Source: Mycocentrospora acerina (taxonomy: Eukaryota; Ascomycota; Dothideomycetes; Pleosporales). From it: DNA of 64,000 nt. The position numbers and the translations under genes were made by a program. Numbering within the stretch: position 1 is the first letter of the stretch; each line of letters opens with the position of its first letter. Location: assembly GCA_022701365.1 (NCBI GenBank), contig JAKUHH010000173.1, positions 1 through 64,000 on the forward strand, written 5' to 3'. The notes under the pieces were generated by a model. That model worked only from the letters and a program-made list of their open reading frames with translations. It had not been told where the DNA came from and did no database searches. Positions 48,441-60,559 of this stretch are shown here, piece by piece.

Positions 48441-49410
48441 TCAATAAGATGGTTACTATCTACAGTAGAGTCGACAAGAGAGCCGACCTCCATTTGACGA
48501 AGTTGGTTACGCTTGCAATTTTGCGCAGCATTTCTTCTTAAACACCGATTCTTCCGAGGCTTTGCGTCATTTTTGTCACTGGTTTACGGCATTATTACAA
48601 TCTTTAACCTGAAATTTTTTTTCTTATGTTCTTGTAGGTAAGGTCTCAGGCGCTGGTACATTTTCTACCCGACAAACGCATGAGGTACTTCTATTTTCAC
48701 TGTAATTTTTCCAATCTCTGAAAACAATTTGTCTTTCAGAGATTTTGCATGTATCCCGGTTATCCTTCGTCTGTCTCAAAATTCAAGGGTTTACAAGTCA
48801 GTTTTAAACATACGCGGCCTTCCGTTCTCCACATGCATGCACCCGTTGATCAAACACACTGTCAAGGCTATGCGTACATGAGATGCGACTAACATTCTGA
48901 ACAATATCCTTGCAAGACCATGCCCACTCGTATCTTGTTCCTCAAGTTATATCCAGTGAAACATGGTTTCTGTTGCTATTACAAAGCGTTGCTGTTTACC
49001 GTCATTGCTGGTGCACGGGTCACGCCTGCGTATATAAAGAGTTCAGCTTTCTCTGCTTCACCTCAACATCAACACACTCATAAAATTAGACAGCCATCAA
49101 TCTTTCTCGCTGGAGACGCCCATTACCTAAGGTTGTAAGTACTCATGAACCCTATTCAGCACTCTTATACGTTCTTTCTACGCCAGGTAGTATGCCTTTC
49201 AAGCTTGCATCAGCCCACATATTCGGACTCGTCGACAGATTAGAAGCCACATAAAATATATGGGTCCGATTTAGCAACTCACTGGCTTCGGAAGGTGGAT
49301 GCATCACCGTTCACCTCATCTCACCTCGAGCCTCCCCCACCTTTGTTTAGCTCTATTAACTTCGCTTCTTAGGTCCGACTTCTCCTCTCTCGATATCACC
49401 TTCACTCATC
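48441..49410. other. Intergenic, no gene seen
   Basis: About 1 kb upstream of the zinc-knuckle gene with pyrimidine-rich stretches close to its ATG. No gene or repeat recognised. Confidence 0.55.
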
Positions 49411-50457
49411 ATGCCTCGTGGTCTCGCTGCCATGGCTCTACCATTACCAGGCAATCCGTACTCTCGCCCCAAAGAACGGGAGCCCGGTAACACCCTCTGC
49501 GAACTCTGCGACCGTGTCATTGTGACTATCAACTGGAGCGCTCACAAAAGCTCTAAGAAGCATCGTCTTGCAGAAATCAACGAGCGCGATGCCGCAAACA
49601 ACGTTAATACTGTCAGTGGAGACCCTACCTGCTTCACTAATAGCAACGCTGGCTTTGGTGCTGGCACTACTGACAACGACGCGTGGGGTTCCAATGGCTT
49701 GGGTATCGGTATTGGGGCTTTCAAGCTCGAAGACAAATCTGGTGGTAGTAGTGGCGGCGGAGCTTGCTTTGGCTGCGGTGAAGTTGGTCACAACAAGCGC
49801 GATTGTCCCAAGGGCGGCTCCGGTGGTGGCCGAGCTTGTTACAACTGTGGACTAGATGGTCACATTTCTCGCGATTGTACCGAGCCTAAGAATCCATATG
49901 GCGGCGGTGGTAGTGGCGGTGGCAGTGATCGTGTCTGCTTCAACTGTGAGACACCTGGGTAAGTCTTCTCGAGTTCCGGTTTTATTGCTTGTACTTGATC
50001 TCTCAAGCGTCGAAGTGATTCATCCACGATCCTGTTCAATTCATTCTTAAAGATTTCCGAATACTGACATCTCATTAGACACAACAAGGCCGACTGCCCT
50101 GAGGCTCCTCGTCGTGGTGGAGGCAGTGACAGCCGCGCATGCCACAACTGCAAGGAGCAAGGCCATATGTCCCGTGAGTGTCCTCATGATAAGGTTATGC
50201 GTTGCAACAACTGCGACGCTGAGGGACATTTGCGTCGCGACTGTGACAAGCCTTGCGATTGGAGCCGTGTAAAATGCAGGAACTGCCAGGAGTTTGGACA
50301 TGGTGCTGCACGGTGCGACAAGCCTACCAACGAGAACGCTGGTGGTGGCTGGACTGAAGCCCCTCTTCAAGCATCAAACAACGACTGGGCTGGCGAAGTT
50401 ACCACGGCTGCCGGGGATAGCGACTGGCCCAACGCGGTGGCTGCTACCGCTTGGTAG
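49411..50457 (+). CDS. GIS2: CCHC zinc-knuckle nucleic-acid-binding protein (Gis2/CNBP-like)
   Basis: Exons 49411-49958 and 50079-50457 (intron 120 nt) give 308 residues. Six CCHC knuckles (CX2CX4HX4C) are visible: CFGCGEVGHNKRDC, CYNCGLDGHISRDC, CFNCETPGHNKADC (across the intron), CHNCKEQGHMSREC, CNNCDAEGHLRRDC and CRNCQEFGHGAARC. An N-terminal Cys/His module, LCELCDRVIVTINWSAHKSSKKHR, looks like a U1-type C2H2 finger and is absent from yeast Gis2. Gly/Ser-rich linkers separate the early knuckles. CNBP/Gis2 proteins bind single-stranded nucleic acid and mRNA and act in translation. A second in-frame ATG lies 21 bases downstream. Confidence 0.88.
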
Positions 50458-51534
50458 GGTTCTGCTGCCTTTGGTGCCTGTTCGATGCTGTCGCCAACGA
50501 AAAAGATTTGAGTAAACAAAATCACCCTGAATAGGAATGATCGGACGAATAGCCAGGCATGAATGACAGGATTCATGTTGGGATGGTTGGTTCAAGTCAG
50601 TACAACGCTGCAACGTCTCGGTGGACATTGTCATAGCTGAAGCAGAGGCGGGAGCATGAGAATTTAAAAAAAAGGGGCTTTTTAAGATGAGAAACAAATT
50701 TTAATACTCCAATTATATTCTCTGCAGTTGTTTTCCAGTCACTACTCGTGACTATGTGATTGTTCGATTCAATGACGATGGAGTTAAATCACGGTGTTGT
50801 ACGCTAAGAATTTGGTTAAAGTGCATACATGTTGTCTTCTGTGAACGCGGGTTTGTGCGAAACCAAACATCATGAGTACTTAACCTCATTTTGGCCTTTC
50901 GTAACAAAACTTGTTCGCTGTCGTATTATCAAGTGTCTTTGACCTTTCCTTGGTTGAATCAGCTTCCGTTACTGCCCTTTAAATCTACCAACTGGTGGAG
51001 TGTTTTGAGTAGGCATGCTAAAACTATAATAACTGTAATATATATTTTATAATCTGTGCCCTTTTTCATACGCTCTCCATCATCAACTCGACGTAGATCG
51101 ATAATCACAAGGGAATAGGATGGGAACACGAGACGTAGGACCTCACTGCATCTTCGGTGATGAAACAATGTCAGAGGAACAAGAAGGTACCAAAAAAAAT
51201 AGCAAAGTCAATGTCCAAGCTGACACCCTTTTTTCTGTGATTAATGTATGATTAGAAATGATCAGAGCTAATTTGGCAGATATGATGCCTGCAGTTAAGT
51301 ACTAGAAATTTATGGAGTAACTGTTCACCATAGTCGCACTCTGAATGACCAAAATAGGCATTGAGGCTTTTATAACTCTTCACATAGGACTCATTCGTGC
51401 AGTGAATCTCGACCAGAGTTGATCCAAACAATAACAGAGCAGCAAAGAAATTGTATTGTGTACTTCCGAACGCCATTACGATCCATTTTGTACCGATCTG
51501 ATCGATAATTGTCCTTCGCGCCACTCAAGAGTTA
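50458..51534. other. Intergenic, no gene seen
   Basis: About 1.1 kb between convergent genes. Minus-strand open frames here are short and without motifs. Confidence 0.55.
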
Positions 51535-52976
51535 CTAATCCTTTAGTTTAAGCTTCCTGTACTCTTGGGCTTCGTAGACAGTTGGCCGTCCTGAGGAGTT
51601 GTCCTCGCAGCGAATAGGATCCTGGCCAGGACATCTCTCAAGCTTAAAGCGATGGATTTGCCTCTCTTTGTCAGCGACGACATAGCTCTTGACAATGTAA
51701 AGGCCATCGTAACGTAGACCGACCTCGGGACGATATCTATTTGACTTGGGGAGTTGATGAGAGCGAATCACCCGTATTTTGTTGCCAGCTTCAGCAGATT
51801 TGACCATAGAAAGAGTAGCACTGGTGGCTTTGAATTCTTTTCCTTCTGTGCCGCTGTACTCGATCACATTACCATCGTCCTGATCATCATACCCGCCACC
51901 ACCGGAGAGCACGATGCTATATGCACCTCCATCTACATCGCCGCAAATACCTGCTTGAGTCTTAAGTAAATGGTTGGCGAGAGAAGAAATCTAAACTACT
52001 TACCTCCTTGTGCAGCACCGTGTGCTCCATCTCTCAACGTGCAAAGCTGCGTGGGCCACCACTGACCTAGAACTAAATCTCCATCACCATAATATTTGGC
52101 ACTTGCTGGAAATTTCGCCCTGTATTCCTGATCAAGTTGATCAGTACTCCTATCCTTTTTCTTAATTTTGATACCACGGAGGATGTCTTGGTTGAAATTC
52201 TCCCCATGCCAGCGATTGTAGAGCTGGTAGCTGTCAGACTTGAGGTCTGATGGAAAGTGCGCCTTTTCAGCAAATATCCGAGGCAATCCGTTTTCAGAAT
52301 CCATAATCCTAGCCTTCCTTATGATGGGTCCACTGACAACAAGCATGATCTCAGCCTTGTGAACATAATCACGCAGTTCCTCGTAGAGCTTATACAGCTT
52401 GGCAGGGTCGTTCTTCTTTGCTTGCTCACATCTTGTCACACAACTTTTGAGTGCTTCGAGTGAAGAGAGAGCTTGCGGTCGATTCTTCGCTAGGAGCTTC
52501 ATCTGCAGATTTTTGTCCGTAAGTTCCGTGTACCATATCGGTAGATCATGTACTCGATAATTGTACGACGAGGCCATGTCTTGAGCAATGCCGGCGACGG
52601 ATGATTCGGTTGCAACTGGTACCTTTTGGGTGATACTTGCTGTTGCTGTTGAAGGGATTTCATGTAAACTACCGCTAGCTAAATGGTTGTTTGATTGGAG
52701 CGTTTCTCTGTTCTCGTGTGGCTCGTCATCAGCTAGAATCTGGACTTGAGTTTGGGCTTGAAGTGAGCTTCGTACGCCTTCCCGAGCCTTTGTGATTTGT
52801 TCATTCCAGTAATTTGGATTTGTTCGGAGATCTACCCATCTGCTCACACGTCCCATCGCTGCGTTTAGCTTCCTCCGCTTTTCAGTCGCCTCAGTATTCT
52901 GTCTAACCCTTTCAGCAACCCATTCAGGTAGTTCGTAATTGCTGAATTCTAACGTCGAATTCTGTTGTGTAGACAT
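51535..52976 (-). CDS. SRA-YDG domain protein with fungal-specific N-terminus
   Basis: Exons 52004-52976 and 51535-51950 (intron 53 nt) give 462 residues. The N-terminal 280 or so residues are charged and helical without a known domain. The C-terminal part is an SRA-YDG domain: LGQWWPTQLCTLRDGAHG, then GGICGDVDGGAYSIVLSGGGGYDD (across the intron), IRVIRSHQLPKSN, and YRPEVGLRYDGLYIVKSY with the eponymous YDG. SRA domains of UHRF1 and plant SUVH proteins flip out 5-methylcytosine in DNA. Here there is no RING, PHD or SET domain, so the protein would be a reader only. Biological role in the fungus is unknown. Confidence 0.85.
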
Positions 52977-53797
52977 GGTGTGGGCGTTGTTGCAACAATC
53001 GTTGATGGCGGTATTGTCGTTTAGCGTTCAGAGTTAGATAGCAAGGTATTAATATGCAATCGCTCAAGATGACGTGATATTCACTTGTACAAAAGTGCAA
53101 AGCCAGTGAGGTGAAAGAGAAGGGTGATTAAGGGCTGGAAATGTCAAAAGTATTCAGGCTACGGCAAATTTTGCTATTCCAAATAGTGACACTGCCAGTC
53201 AGATGAACGAATGGATATGGGATGGGTTCAAATGGGAAAAGAAAAAAGAAAGTGCGCAGTTCAAGGGTGTATTACGCAGCATGCCAGCCGTTGTTTGCTG
53301 GCACGCTCATGTCACGCTGCTTATCTTTTGGGCCTCATAATTAGCAAACACGTAATGCGTCTCTTATGAGAGTGCTTTCAAATTCTTTATTGCAATTGCA
53401 ATATATGTATTAATCACGTCCCAAACTATTAAACCCCGTGGTGAATTTACGGTGACTTCTAATATTCACCACTATTTTTGCCTAAACTCAACTTGTTTGT
53501 TTCTCTCACTACTATCGATTGAAACTCGATTCTAGTGATTGTAAGTGACCTAGAAATCCAGATGTTGTCAAATTAAATGCATACAGCTCTTTGATTTGCC
53601 AAGAAATATTAGCATGGTAAGTGCCTTCTTGATGGGCAGTCAGAGTAGGGAATATCAGCCAGTTAAGGGCTCCTGTGCTAATTCGGTATCACTAGCACGT
53701 ACGCGAAATAATCTCAGATAACACATGTGCGAGATTAATGGAAATTACTTCCTTCTAATTCTTAATCATCCTGTTCGTGACTTCCTCACACGCCACA
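52977..53797. other. Intergenic, no gene seen
   Basis: Upstream of the SRA gene; AT-leaning, no gene or repeat recognised. Confidence 0.55.
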
Positions 53798-55567
53798 TCA
53801 CCACGTAATGAAATACTCAACTGGGGTACCATGGCCATCAACAACGACTCCAGGAACCCGCCCGCTTTCTAGATCAATATCCGGGTCAATGATTTCATCA
53901 AGCTTGTGCAAAATGGCACGCCGCAGTGAGATTGATTCAAATGATGTCCGTTCCACCAATTCTTCTGTACCGTTCTCTGCCGTTCTCCATGAGGTCACAT
54001 CGATGTTGGCTTGGCCCGTGCTGCTTCCGCTGCCTATACACGATGCATAGCGCATCAGGGGTGCGGTATTGATGCGAAGTTGAGCCAATCCGCAAGGTGA
54101 GTTGTCTGAAGTTTTGGAGACAAAGCAGATCCCACACACATTTCGTCCCTTCAGTCCTGCCACATCCTCGATTGACATGTTGGAGAACCCGTTGTTTGAC
54201 ATCCATCTTTCAAGTCTGATATCACGATTCTGTAAATAATCCTTTTGTATGCGATGTGTTAGGATGAAATCATTCACTGTATAGTAGAGCCTGGCGCCCC
54301 AGTCGTAAAGTTTGCGATCCACGTATAGTAGTCCTGGTAACACTTCCTTGTCGTTGTCCAAGTCGACGATGATTTCGTCATCCGATTTCAAGGCAAGATG
54401 AAAGATACGTTTTTGAACGGATACTGGGAGGTCGAATAGATGAGGTACCTCTCGTGTTCTGACGGCCTTTTTATCATTCAAGGAAAACGGAAGAATATTT
54501 TTGTGACATGGATGGTACTGCCATAGATGAGAACCTCGAATATCACTTCGGTAATAACTGGTCGGAAGACACAAAGGCCGATGAGTAGATCTGAACAGCA
54601 CTGCACCACTCTGTCCATTTTTGTTCACACCAACGTGACAAATGAGATCTGCGGCATTTCGAATTCCTAAATCATCTCTCCCGAGTGAATGTAGTATCCT
54701 TGTCAAGGCGTCATAGCTCGATTCATCGTAGTTTCCTTCATATCGTGCGGGCTCTTGGCGGCAGTCTGTTCGATGTGCAGTTTTATTGCTGGAAGCGAAG
54801 ACAATATTTATTTTCATGTCTCGACTCCACATCACTCGGAGGAGAGGGAGGATTTCAATGCAGCCTGTTCCTAGTTTTGGGTCTGCGTAAACACAATTGA
54901 TGATAACTCTTTCTCTGACAGGACAATACTCAGGACAAAGCGAAGCCAGGTCGATGATGATTTTTGTCAGGAGCGAAAATTGCGAGCCGATTTTCGTAAG
55001 CCAAGTGGCACCCTTTGCATAGAATAATCCTCTGGATTCATGGTCGTCATGGCCTTCAGCACGGAACTTATTGAAGGCAAATGTATTGCTGCCATAGAAG
55101 ACCGAACTAGATTCATGAAAAACTTGTCGGCATGTCAGAAAAAGGTGGAGACCAGGATGCGATACTTGAGCTAGGTCGTGGTTTGTATGAGTCCGGGATT
55201 TGTAGTCATAGCTCAGATATGTCTCATGCTCTGAGTATCCTCTGACTGTTTTGGAGTCAGATTTTGCTCAATGTATGGGGAATTGCGCAAGAAAGGGTTT
55301 ACCATGATCACCTTGTACTTCAGTGAGATTGTTATTTGCATCTTTCACATGACGATAAAGCCTTGAATTAGCAATAACAAGGGGGTCAAGGAATACCAGT
55401 GCGTTTATGTATATGGCATTTCTCAGCTCGCCCGGTAAACAAAGAAACGATGGCAGAAGAGGAGACGCTGGTCGTGATGTACCTTTCGAAATCTGTGGCT
55501 GAGCAGGAGTAAGTGCAGTTGGAATCTCGTAAGGGATGCTGTTCCAAGAGAAAGGCGGTGTACTCAT
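53798..55567 (-). CDS. 2EXR-like fungal protein of unknown function
   Basis: Exons 55312-55567 and 53798-55170 (intron about 141 nt, weak donor GTGATC) give 542 residues. The N-terminus leads into FLCLPGELRNAIYINALV, and after the intron HLFLTCRQVFHESSSVFYGSNTFAF appears. This LP-x-E-L-R-N-x-I-Y ... TCRQ-x-x-x-E...FYG-x-N-x-F pattern defines the 2EXR-like (F-box-like) proteins expanded in Pezizomycotina. The frame stays open to 53798. A second, similar half may exist: LFDLPVSVQKRIFHLAL near the middle is followed by GLLYVDRKLYDWGARLYY, a diverged repeat of the same pattern. Function of the family is unknown. The intron position is inferred. Confidence 0.7.
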
Positions 55568-55992
55568 TGTGTGTTTAGGGCAGCATAGAGAAGCACTTTA
55601 GACAGGAGGTCGAAATTGAGGGGCTGGCTGAAAGAGGCATGCAAGTATGCACACATGTCAGGCCGCCATGACAAACGTGGTAAGGTGCGCTTAAACTTCT
55701 CCGCTTCATTTTCGTGATGAACTTGAATGGTACTTGGTTTAAATTTGAAGATGGTGAAGAGACTACTTGCTTGAGGAGTTTGTTAGACTTTGGGGCTGAA
55801 AATGACGTAACGACTGACACCCGACAACAGTACTGACCACAATCTGTTAACATACCAGTTGTTTGTGACAGACATATATCCCAGCCAGCGCTCATTGAGG
55901 GTAAAAATAGGGATTATAAAAAAACTGTACCTTGACCTCACAATTGTAAACCACAAAGGCGTCGTCTGTTAAAATAAACAGTCCTGCAGACC
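55568..55992. other. Divergent promoter region
   Basis: 425 bp between divergent start codons of the 2EXR-like and DUF1772 genes. No motif identified. Confidence 0.5.
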
Positions 55993-56616
55993 ATGGCAGA
56001 CCCATCACGACCTCTCGTGTCTGCTCTGCAAGCAATTGCACTTATTGCTCCATCTTTTTACACTGGTAGGTATGCTACACTCTAGGCGTATACTTTATGT
56101 TCTCTGACAAGTCAACTCCCAGGCCTCACATTCACATACACCCATATTGTGATGCCACCACTCACAACCCACGCTCCACCAAAACTTCTCGCAAAACAAT
56201 GGCTACAGGCCTATCAATTTGCTCCTGTCGTTGTGGTGCCGCTTATTCTCCTCGGCATATTCAGTAACGTCTCCCTGGCTTATCTCACTACTTCCTCGCA
56301 ATCAAGATGTTTGTATGTTGTTGCAGCAACCACGATAGCGAGCATTATCCCATACACGGCGCTTTACATGGAACCTGGCATTAATGGCGCGGGGAAGTGG
56401 AAAGTAAGGGAGCTGCTGCGCGACGAGGGATTTTCGTTGAAGGGAAAGGGCCAGGGGACAAATAAGGATACGGCGAGTGAGAAGGCGAAGAAATGGGCAG
56501 AGAAGGTGGATATGAGAACTATTGCGGAGACATGGGCAAAGATAAATGCATGGCGATATGTCATCACTGGGCTTGCAACTGTTGTGAGTGCGGTTGCCAC
56601 TGCGATTGGGAGCTGA
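55993..56616 (+). CDS. DUF1772 (anthrone-oxygenase-like) membrane protein
   Basis: Exons 55993-56065 and 56123-56616 (intron 57 nt) give 188 residues. Four hydrophobic stretches are visible: ALQAIALIAPSFYTGLTFTYT, FAPVVVVPLILLGIFSNVSLAYL, CLYVVAATTIASIIPYTALY and the C-terminal WRYVITGLATVVSAVATAIGS, with a lysine-rich loop before the last. This matches DUF1772, which includes small anthrone oxygenases of polyketide clusters, but no polyketide synthase is in this window, so a biosynthetic role is not supported by context. Confidence 0.8.
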
Positions 56617-57009
56617 AGAAGCAGAGGGTCGGGACCTTTGCAGTGTCTGGATCCACACAATACGCTCTTCCGTGGCATGAAGCGACCTCCGCTCCAATTG
56701 TATTGTCCAGGCAGAGAACAAGTTAGGAAATTCCAGATTCGTACAGGAAAAAATATTTTGCCTTTGAATTTGGTCAGATTTCCCATAATGAGGTCTTGAG
56801 GCTGAACTGTCGCAATTAGTTTACGTTGGCCAAACAAGGTCTAGTATTCCGTTAGAACACGGCAGTGCACAGCACTCGTCTGACAGGCAGACGTGCTCAA
56901 CACATGTACACGATCCTGCAGTCTCATCTCACAAACACATATATAGTCTCCATATCCTGATTCATTTTTTTCAACGGAGCCTCTTTGCAAGTTAGTCATC
57001 TATCTCTAC
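56617..57009. other. Intergenic, no gene seen
   Basis: 393 bp upstream of the HET gene; a TATA-like ATATATAG lies about 70 bases before its ATG (near 56938-56945). Confidence 0.45.
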
Positions 57010-59371
57010 ATGCTGTGCGACGCCTGCGACGCTGTGTTGCAGAGAGTCCATCAGGATGAGAGTGACAATGACCCCCTCGTCCATCATCGCACCCTTGAGG
57101 ACTTTTACCGAGCGATTCAGGGGAGATGTCATATCTGTGTGAACCTTTTACACAAATGGGAGCATCGCTGGGACCTGAAGCTTCCGTTGTTGCAGCAGTC
57201 CAATGACCAAGATAGACTCATCAAGCAACAGAAGTACTTTACACAGTCTAAGATGGTGCATTCCAAACCCGCAGCCGATGGCTCACACGATTCTCGTAAC
57301 ATTTATATTTACATTAATGGACGTTACCTTGACTTTTGCACCCGTGAAGACGAATCAAACAACAAGCGACCCCTCCACAACGTGTTTGTAGTCAATTCAG
57401 TCGCTGGTAAGCGATGTTGTCCCTCGGTGCTATTGTGCAGTTGGCTAACAAAAACAAGAGGTGCAACATTTGCTTACGGGGGTAGAGCTGACCGGAAACA
57501 CGGGTGACGAGAGGAGTTTCCAACAAATTCGCAGTTGGATGGACCACTGCATACAGAATCACACTTTGTGCAATACTGAAGCTCGGCATGTTCAGAATCC
57601 ACCTTTTCTGCCGACCCGTCTCCTAGATATGTCTGACTTCAAGTCGATGGGTTGCATCAAGCTTGTGGACACGCGCCATACCCCGACCGACGGGGGGTGG
57701 TCAACTTTGAGCCATTGTTGGGGCAAGTCGAATCACGTTAAGCTCCTCAGGGGAAACATGAGTGAATTCCAAGACAGAATTAGAGTATCGACGCTGCCTA
57801 GAATATACGTGGAATCCATTGAGATAGCGACAAGGCTTGGGGCCCGGTACTTGTGGATTGATAGCCTGTGCATCATTCAAGACGATGGTGATGATTGGTT
57901 GAGAGAGTCGGCGACCATGTTTGATGTCTACAGTGGCGGCTTGTTCAACATTGGGGCAGCGGGGGCATCGGATAGCGATGGGACATGCTTTGTGGACCAC
58001 GATGTAGATCTCTTGACACCATGCTTGGTCGAGGTGGAGTCACGCTCAACTCAAGTGCAGCCAGGCGTAGTTCAAGGGGAATCAGGCGTAATTCAAGTAC
58101 AACCAAAAAAAGATGGGCGGAAGCGGCTCTCACGATTTCTTCGTAAATTAAAGGCTACGCCAAAGGCCTCTTCCTCTCGAACAGATGCAAAGGGTTGCAA
58201 AGAAGTTTGGCATGTTACGGAAGTGGACTTTTGGATGGACAAGTTACTCGGGCAGCCGCTGAACAAAAGAGCATGGATATTTCAGGAGCGGCTACTTGCG
58301 CCTCGAATGGTCATGTTTGGAAACGACCAGATTTACTGGGAGTGCCACGAACTGCACGCGTGCGAAGCCTATCCCAACGGACCGCTAGAATTGCATGAGA
58401 TGCAGTTGCAATGTCAAAAAGTTTTGCATGCAGCCAATATCCACAATGCGTACCATTCGGACGTTTTCAACACGGTTGGCGAGTTTGGGTGGTTAAGGTC
58501 TGAGCCCAGTATTGAGGAAATGGCCGTGTTTGTATGGGCGAAACTTGTGCAGGGCTACAACAGTTTGGCCTTGACTGTTCCGAGCGACAAGCTCATTGCT
58601 TTGGCCGGTATTGCCAGGACAATGAAGCCATTTGTGGGGTCGGACTACACGGCGGGATTATGGCACAACGCACTAGTCACGGGGCTGTTGTGGCAAAGAG
58701 ACGAATCTCCTACTCCTCGGGTCGATATGCCCATACCAACGTGGTCGTGGGCTTCCACTTCTGGAAGAGTACGGTACCTCAGTCCAATTGTTCTGGACGC
58801 CATGGTTGAACAGGACGAATATCACGAGATGTATGTTGACGAAATCGGCATACAAGACATGGGCGGCGAGGATGCAGCATTTGGGAGCATCTCTCGTGCT
58901 ACTCTCCGCATCACAGGCCGCATCTGGCCCACTGCGTTTGTGACAAAGGAGTGGAGGAGGGAATACTTGGATGCGGTCGGCAAGGCACGGGAGGAAGGAG
59001 GCAAGACGGTGTGGTGTAGCTCATTGTACCACGATGGAACTGTACGGTTTCCCTTTATCGATATGCAAGGTGGAGCAGGGTACTTTGGATCGTCGGCATG
59101 CGAGGCAGGATACAACCAGCATATAGACGAGCGGTTGGATCAGTTTCTTCAACCTGCAGACTATGGACTGGAAGCCGGGCTGTATCTTGTGCCGTTGCAT
59201 GGCGACACGGGCGGGCATTCGTACGCAGGTCAGGGCCTGGTAGTGAAGCAGCTGGACGGGGATGACGTGTTTGAGCGGTTTGGCACGTTTGTTTACTACG
59301 GGAAACAGCCCTTCCCGGCCTTTGCCGATGGGATTGTGGAGGGGAGACGGGCGACGCTGACGGTTGTTTGA
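57010..59371 (+). CDS. Heterokaryon incompatibility (HET) domain protein
   Basis: Exons 57010-57406 and 57459-59371 (intron 52 nt) give 769 residues. The N-terminus carries CDAC and RCHICVNLLHKW Cys motifs common in HET proteins. The HET domain shows GGWSTLSHCWGKSN, ARYLWIDSLCIIQDDGDDWLRES and VYSGGLFNIGAAG, and downstream the typical LNKRAWIFQERLLAPRMVMFGNDQIYWEC. Fungal HET proteins trigger cell death after fusion of unlike strains; this one has no NACHT/WD repeat tail. Between the HET core and the WIFQER part is a variable insert with short internal repeats (QVQPGVVQGESGVIQVQP). Partner and specificity are unknown. Confidence 0.92.
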
Positions 59372-59579
59372 GCGTGTTTGTTTGTTAGTTGGTTGCAAGA
59401 CTCGGGTAAAGCCGCTCGCCTGGGCTGATTATCGTCTGGACGCTGGAAGTGGTGTGCACGGGCCTGACCACAGGTTTTTCCGGAGAGTGCAGCCCGCCAG
59501 CGAGAGTGGATTGCCTGTCACGCACCTGTGTCTCTTGTGCCTCGCCACGCTCGCCCTCCATCAACCAATTCACACCACC

Positions 59580-60559
59580 ATGTCTCTCGCAGCATCCCGA
59601 GCCGTCCTGCGGCAATCGACCTTTGCCGTCCGCCGGGCTGGCCTGCGCAATGCGTCGACGACAGCCGAAGCCGCCGGCGCCGCAAAGGAGCAGGTAGCGG
59701 CAAAGGCCTCGGAGGCGTCTGCAAAGGCGTCCGAGGCTGCATCCAAGGCGGCGTCGTCGGCCAAGGAGGCATCGGCGACGGTGCAGTCCAAGGCGTCCGA
59801 GGGCCTGTCCAAGGTCACGAGCTCGGCGGGCGCAGCCATGAGCAAGGCGGGCGATGCGTTGAGCAGCGCGGCCAACTCGGCGGCCAAGGTGGGCGGCAGG
59901 ACAGGGAGGCTCGTGGGCCGCATCCAGGGTGAGTCGCCATTTCCCTGGGGGGGCAATTGAGTGCGTGGACCGTACGGGTCGAGCAAGACTGGCATGGTAT
60001 AACTTGACATGGCATGACATGGCATGGTATCAATTTACATGGCATGACATGACATGGCATAGTATAACCTCACATGGCATGCATCGAGTCCAACAGCACG
60101 CTAACCATGCATCTTTGACAGGCCTGATCCCCCAGACCGTCTACTACTCCAAGGTCGCCCTCGAGCTCGGCAGACTGGTCGTGCAGCAGCGAAGCATGGC
60201 GCCTCCGTAAGTGGTTCCTCCTGTACACACGTGTATACATGTGTGTATGTGTGTATATATATATACATATGTGTAGTTACATATACTGACTCGTTCCCAG
60301 CTCCATCCAGACAATGCAAAACTACATCCAGCCCGCGCTCAACTCGCTCAAGAACCCCAGCGCCCTCCTGAACCGCGCCGCCACCTCGGGCAACGCACAG
60401 CCCGCCAACCTCCTCTCCCAGGTCCGCGGCATGACGAGCGCACAGTGGACATCGGTCGGCATCGTCGCCGCCGAGGTCGTTGGCTTCTTCTCCATTGGCG
60501 AGGCAATTGGCCGCTTCAAGCTTATTGGATACCGCGTCGCGGAGCCTGCTCACCACTAG
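59580..60559 (+). CDS. ATP20: Mitochondrial F1Fo ATP synthase subunit g
   Basis: Exons 59580-59928, 60122-60206 and 60301-60559 (introns 193 and 94 nt) give 230 residues. The N-terminus (MSLAASRAVLRQSTFAVRRAGLRN) is a mitochondrial presequence. The C-terminal 110 residues hold the subunit g core: GLIPQTVYYSKVALELGRLV, and SAQWTSVGIVAAEVVGFFSIGEAIGRFKLIGYR, the single membrane helix with a GxxxG-like pattern used in ATP synthase dimers. Between them lies an Ala/Ser/Lys/Glu-rich stretch of short helical repeats (AKASEASAKASEAASKAASS), longer than in yeast Atp20. Intron 1 contains ACATGGCAT repeats. Confidence 0.9.
60005..60080. repeat. ACATGGCAT tandem-like repeats in ATP20 intron 1
   Basis: Irregular repeats of ACATGGCAT/GACATGGCAT type fill most of the first intron. 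Confidence 0.8.

Noticed and set aside
59385..60025. 151- and 211-residue frames antisense to ATP20
   Set aside because: Shadows of the Ala/Lys-rich ATP20 exon; no independent support.
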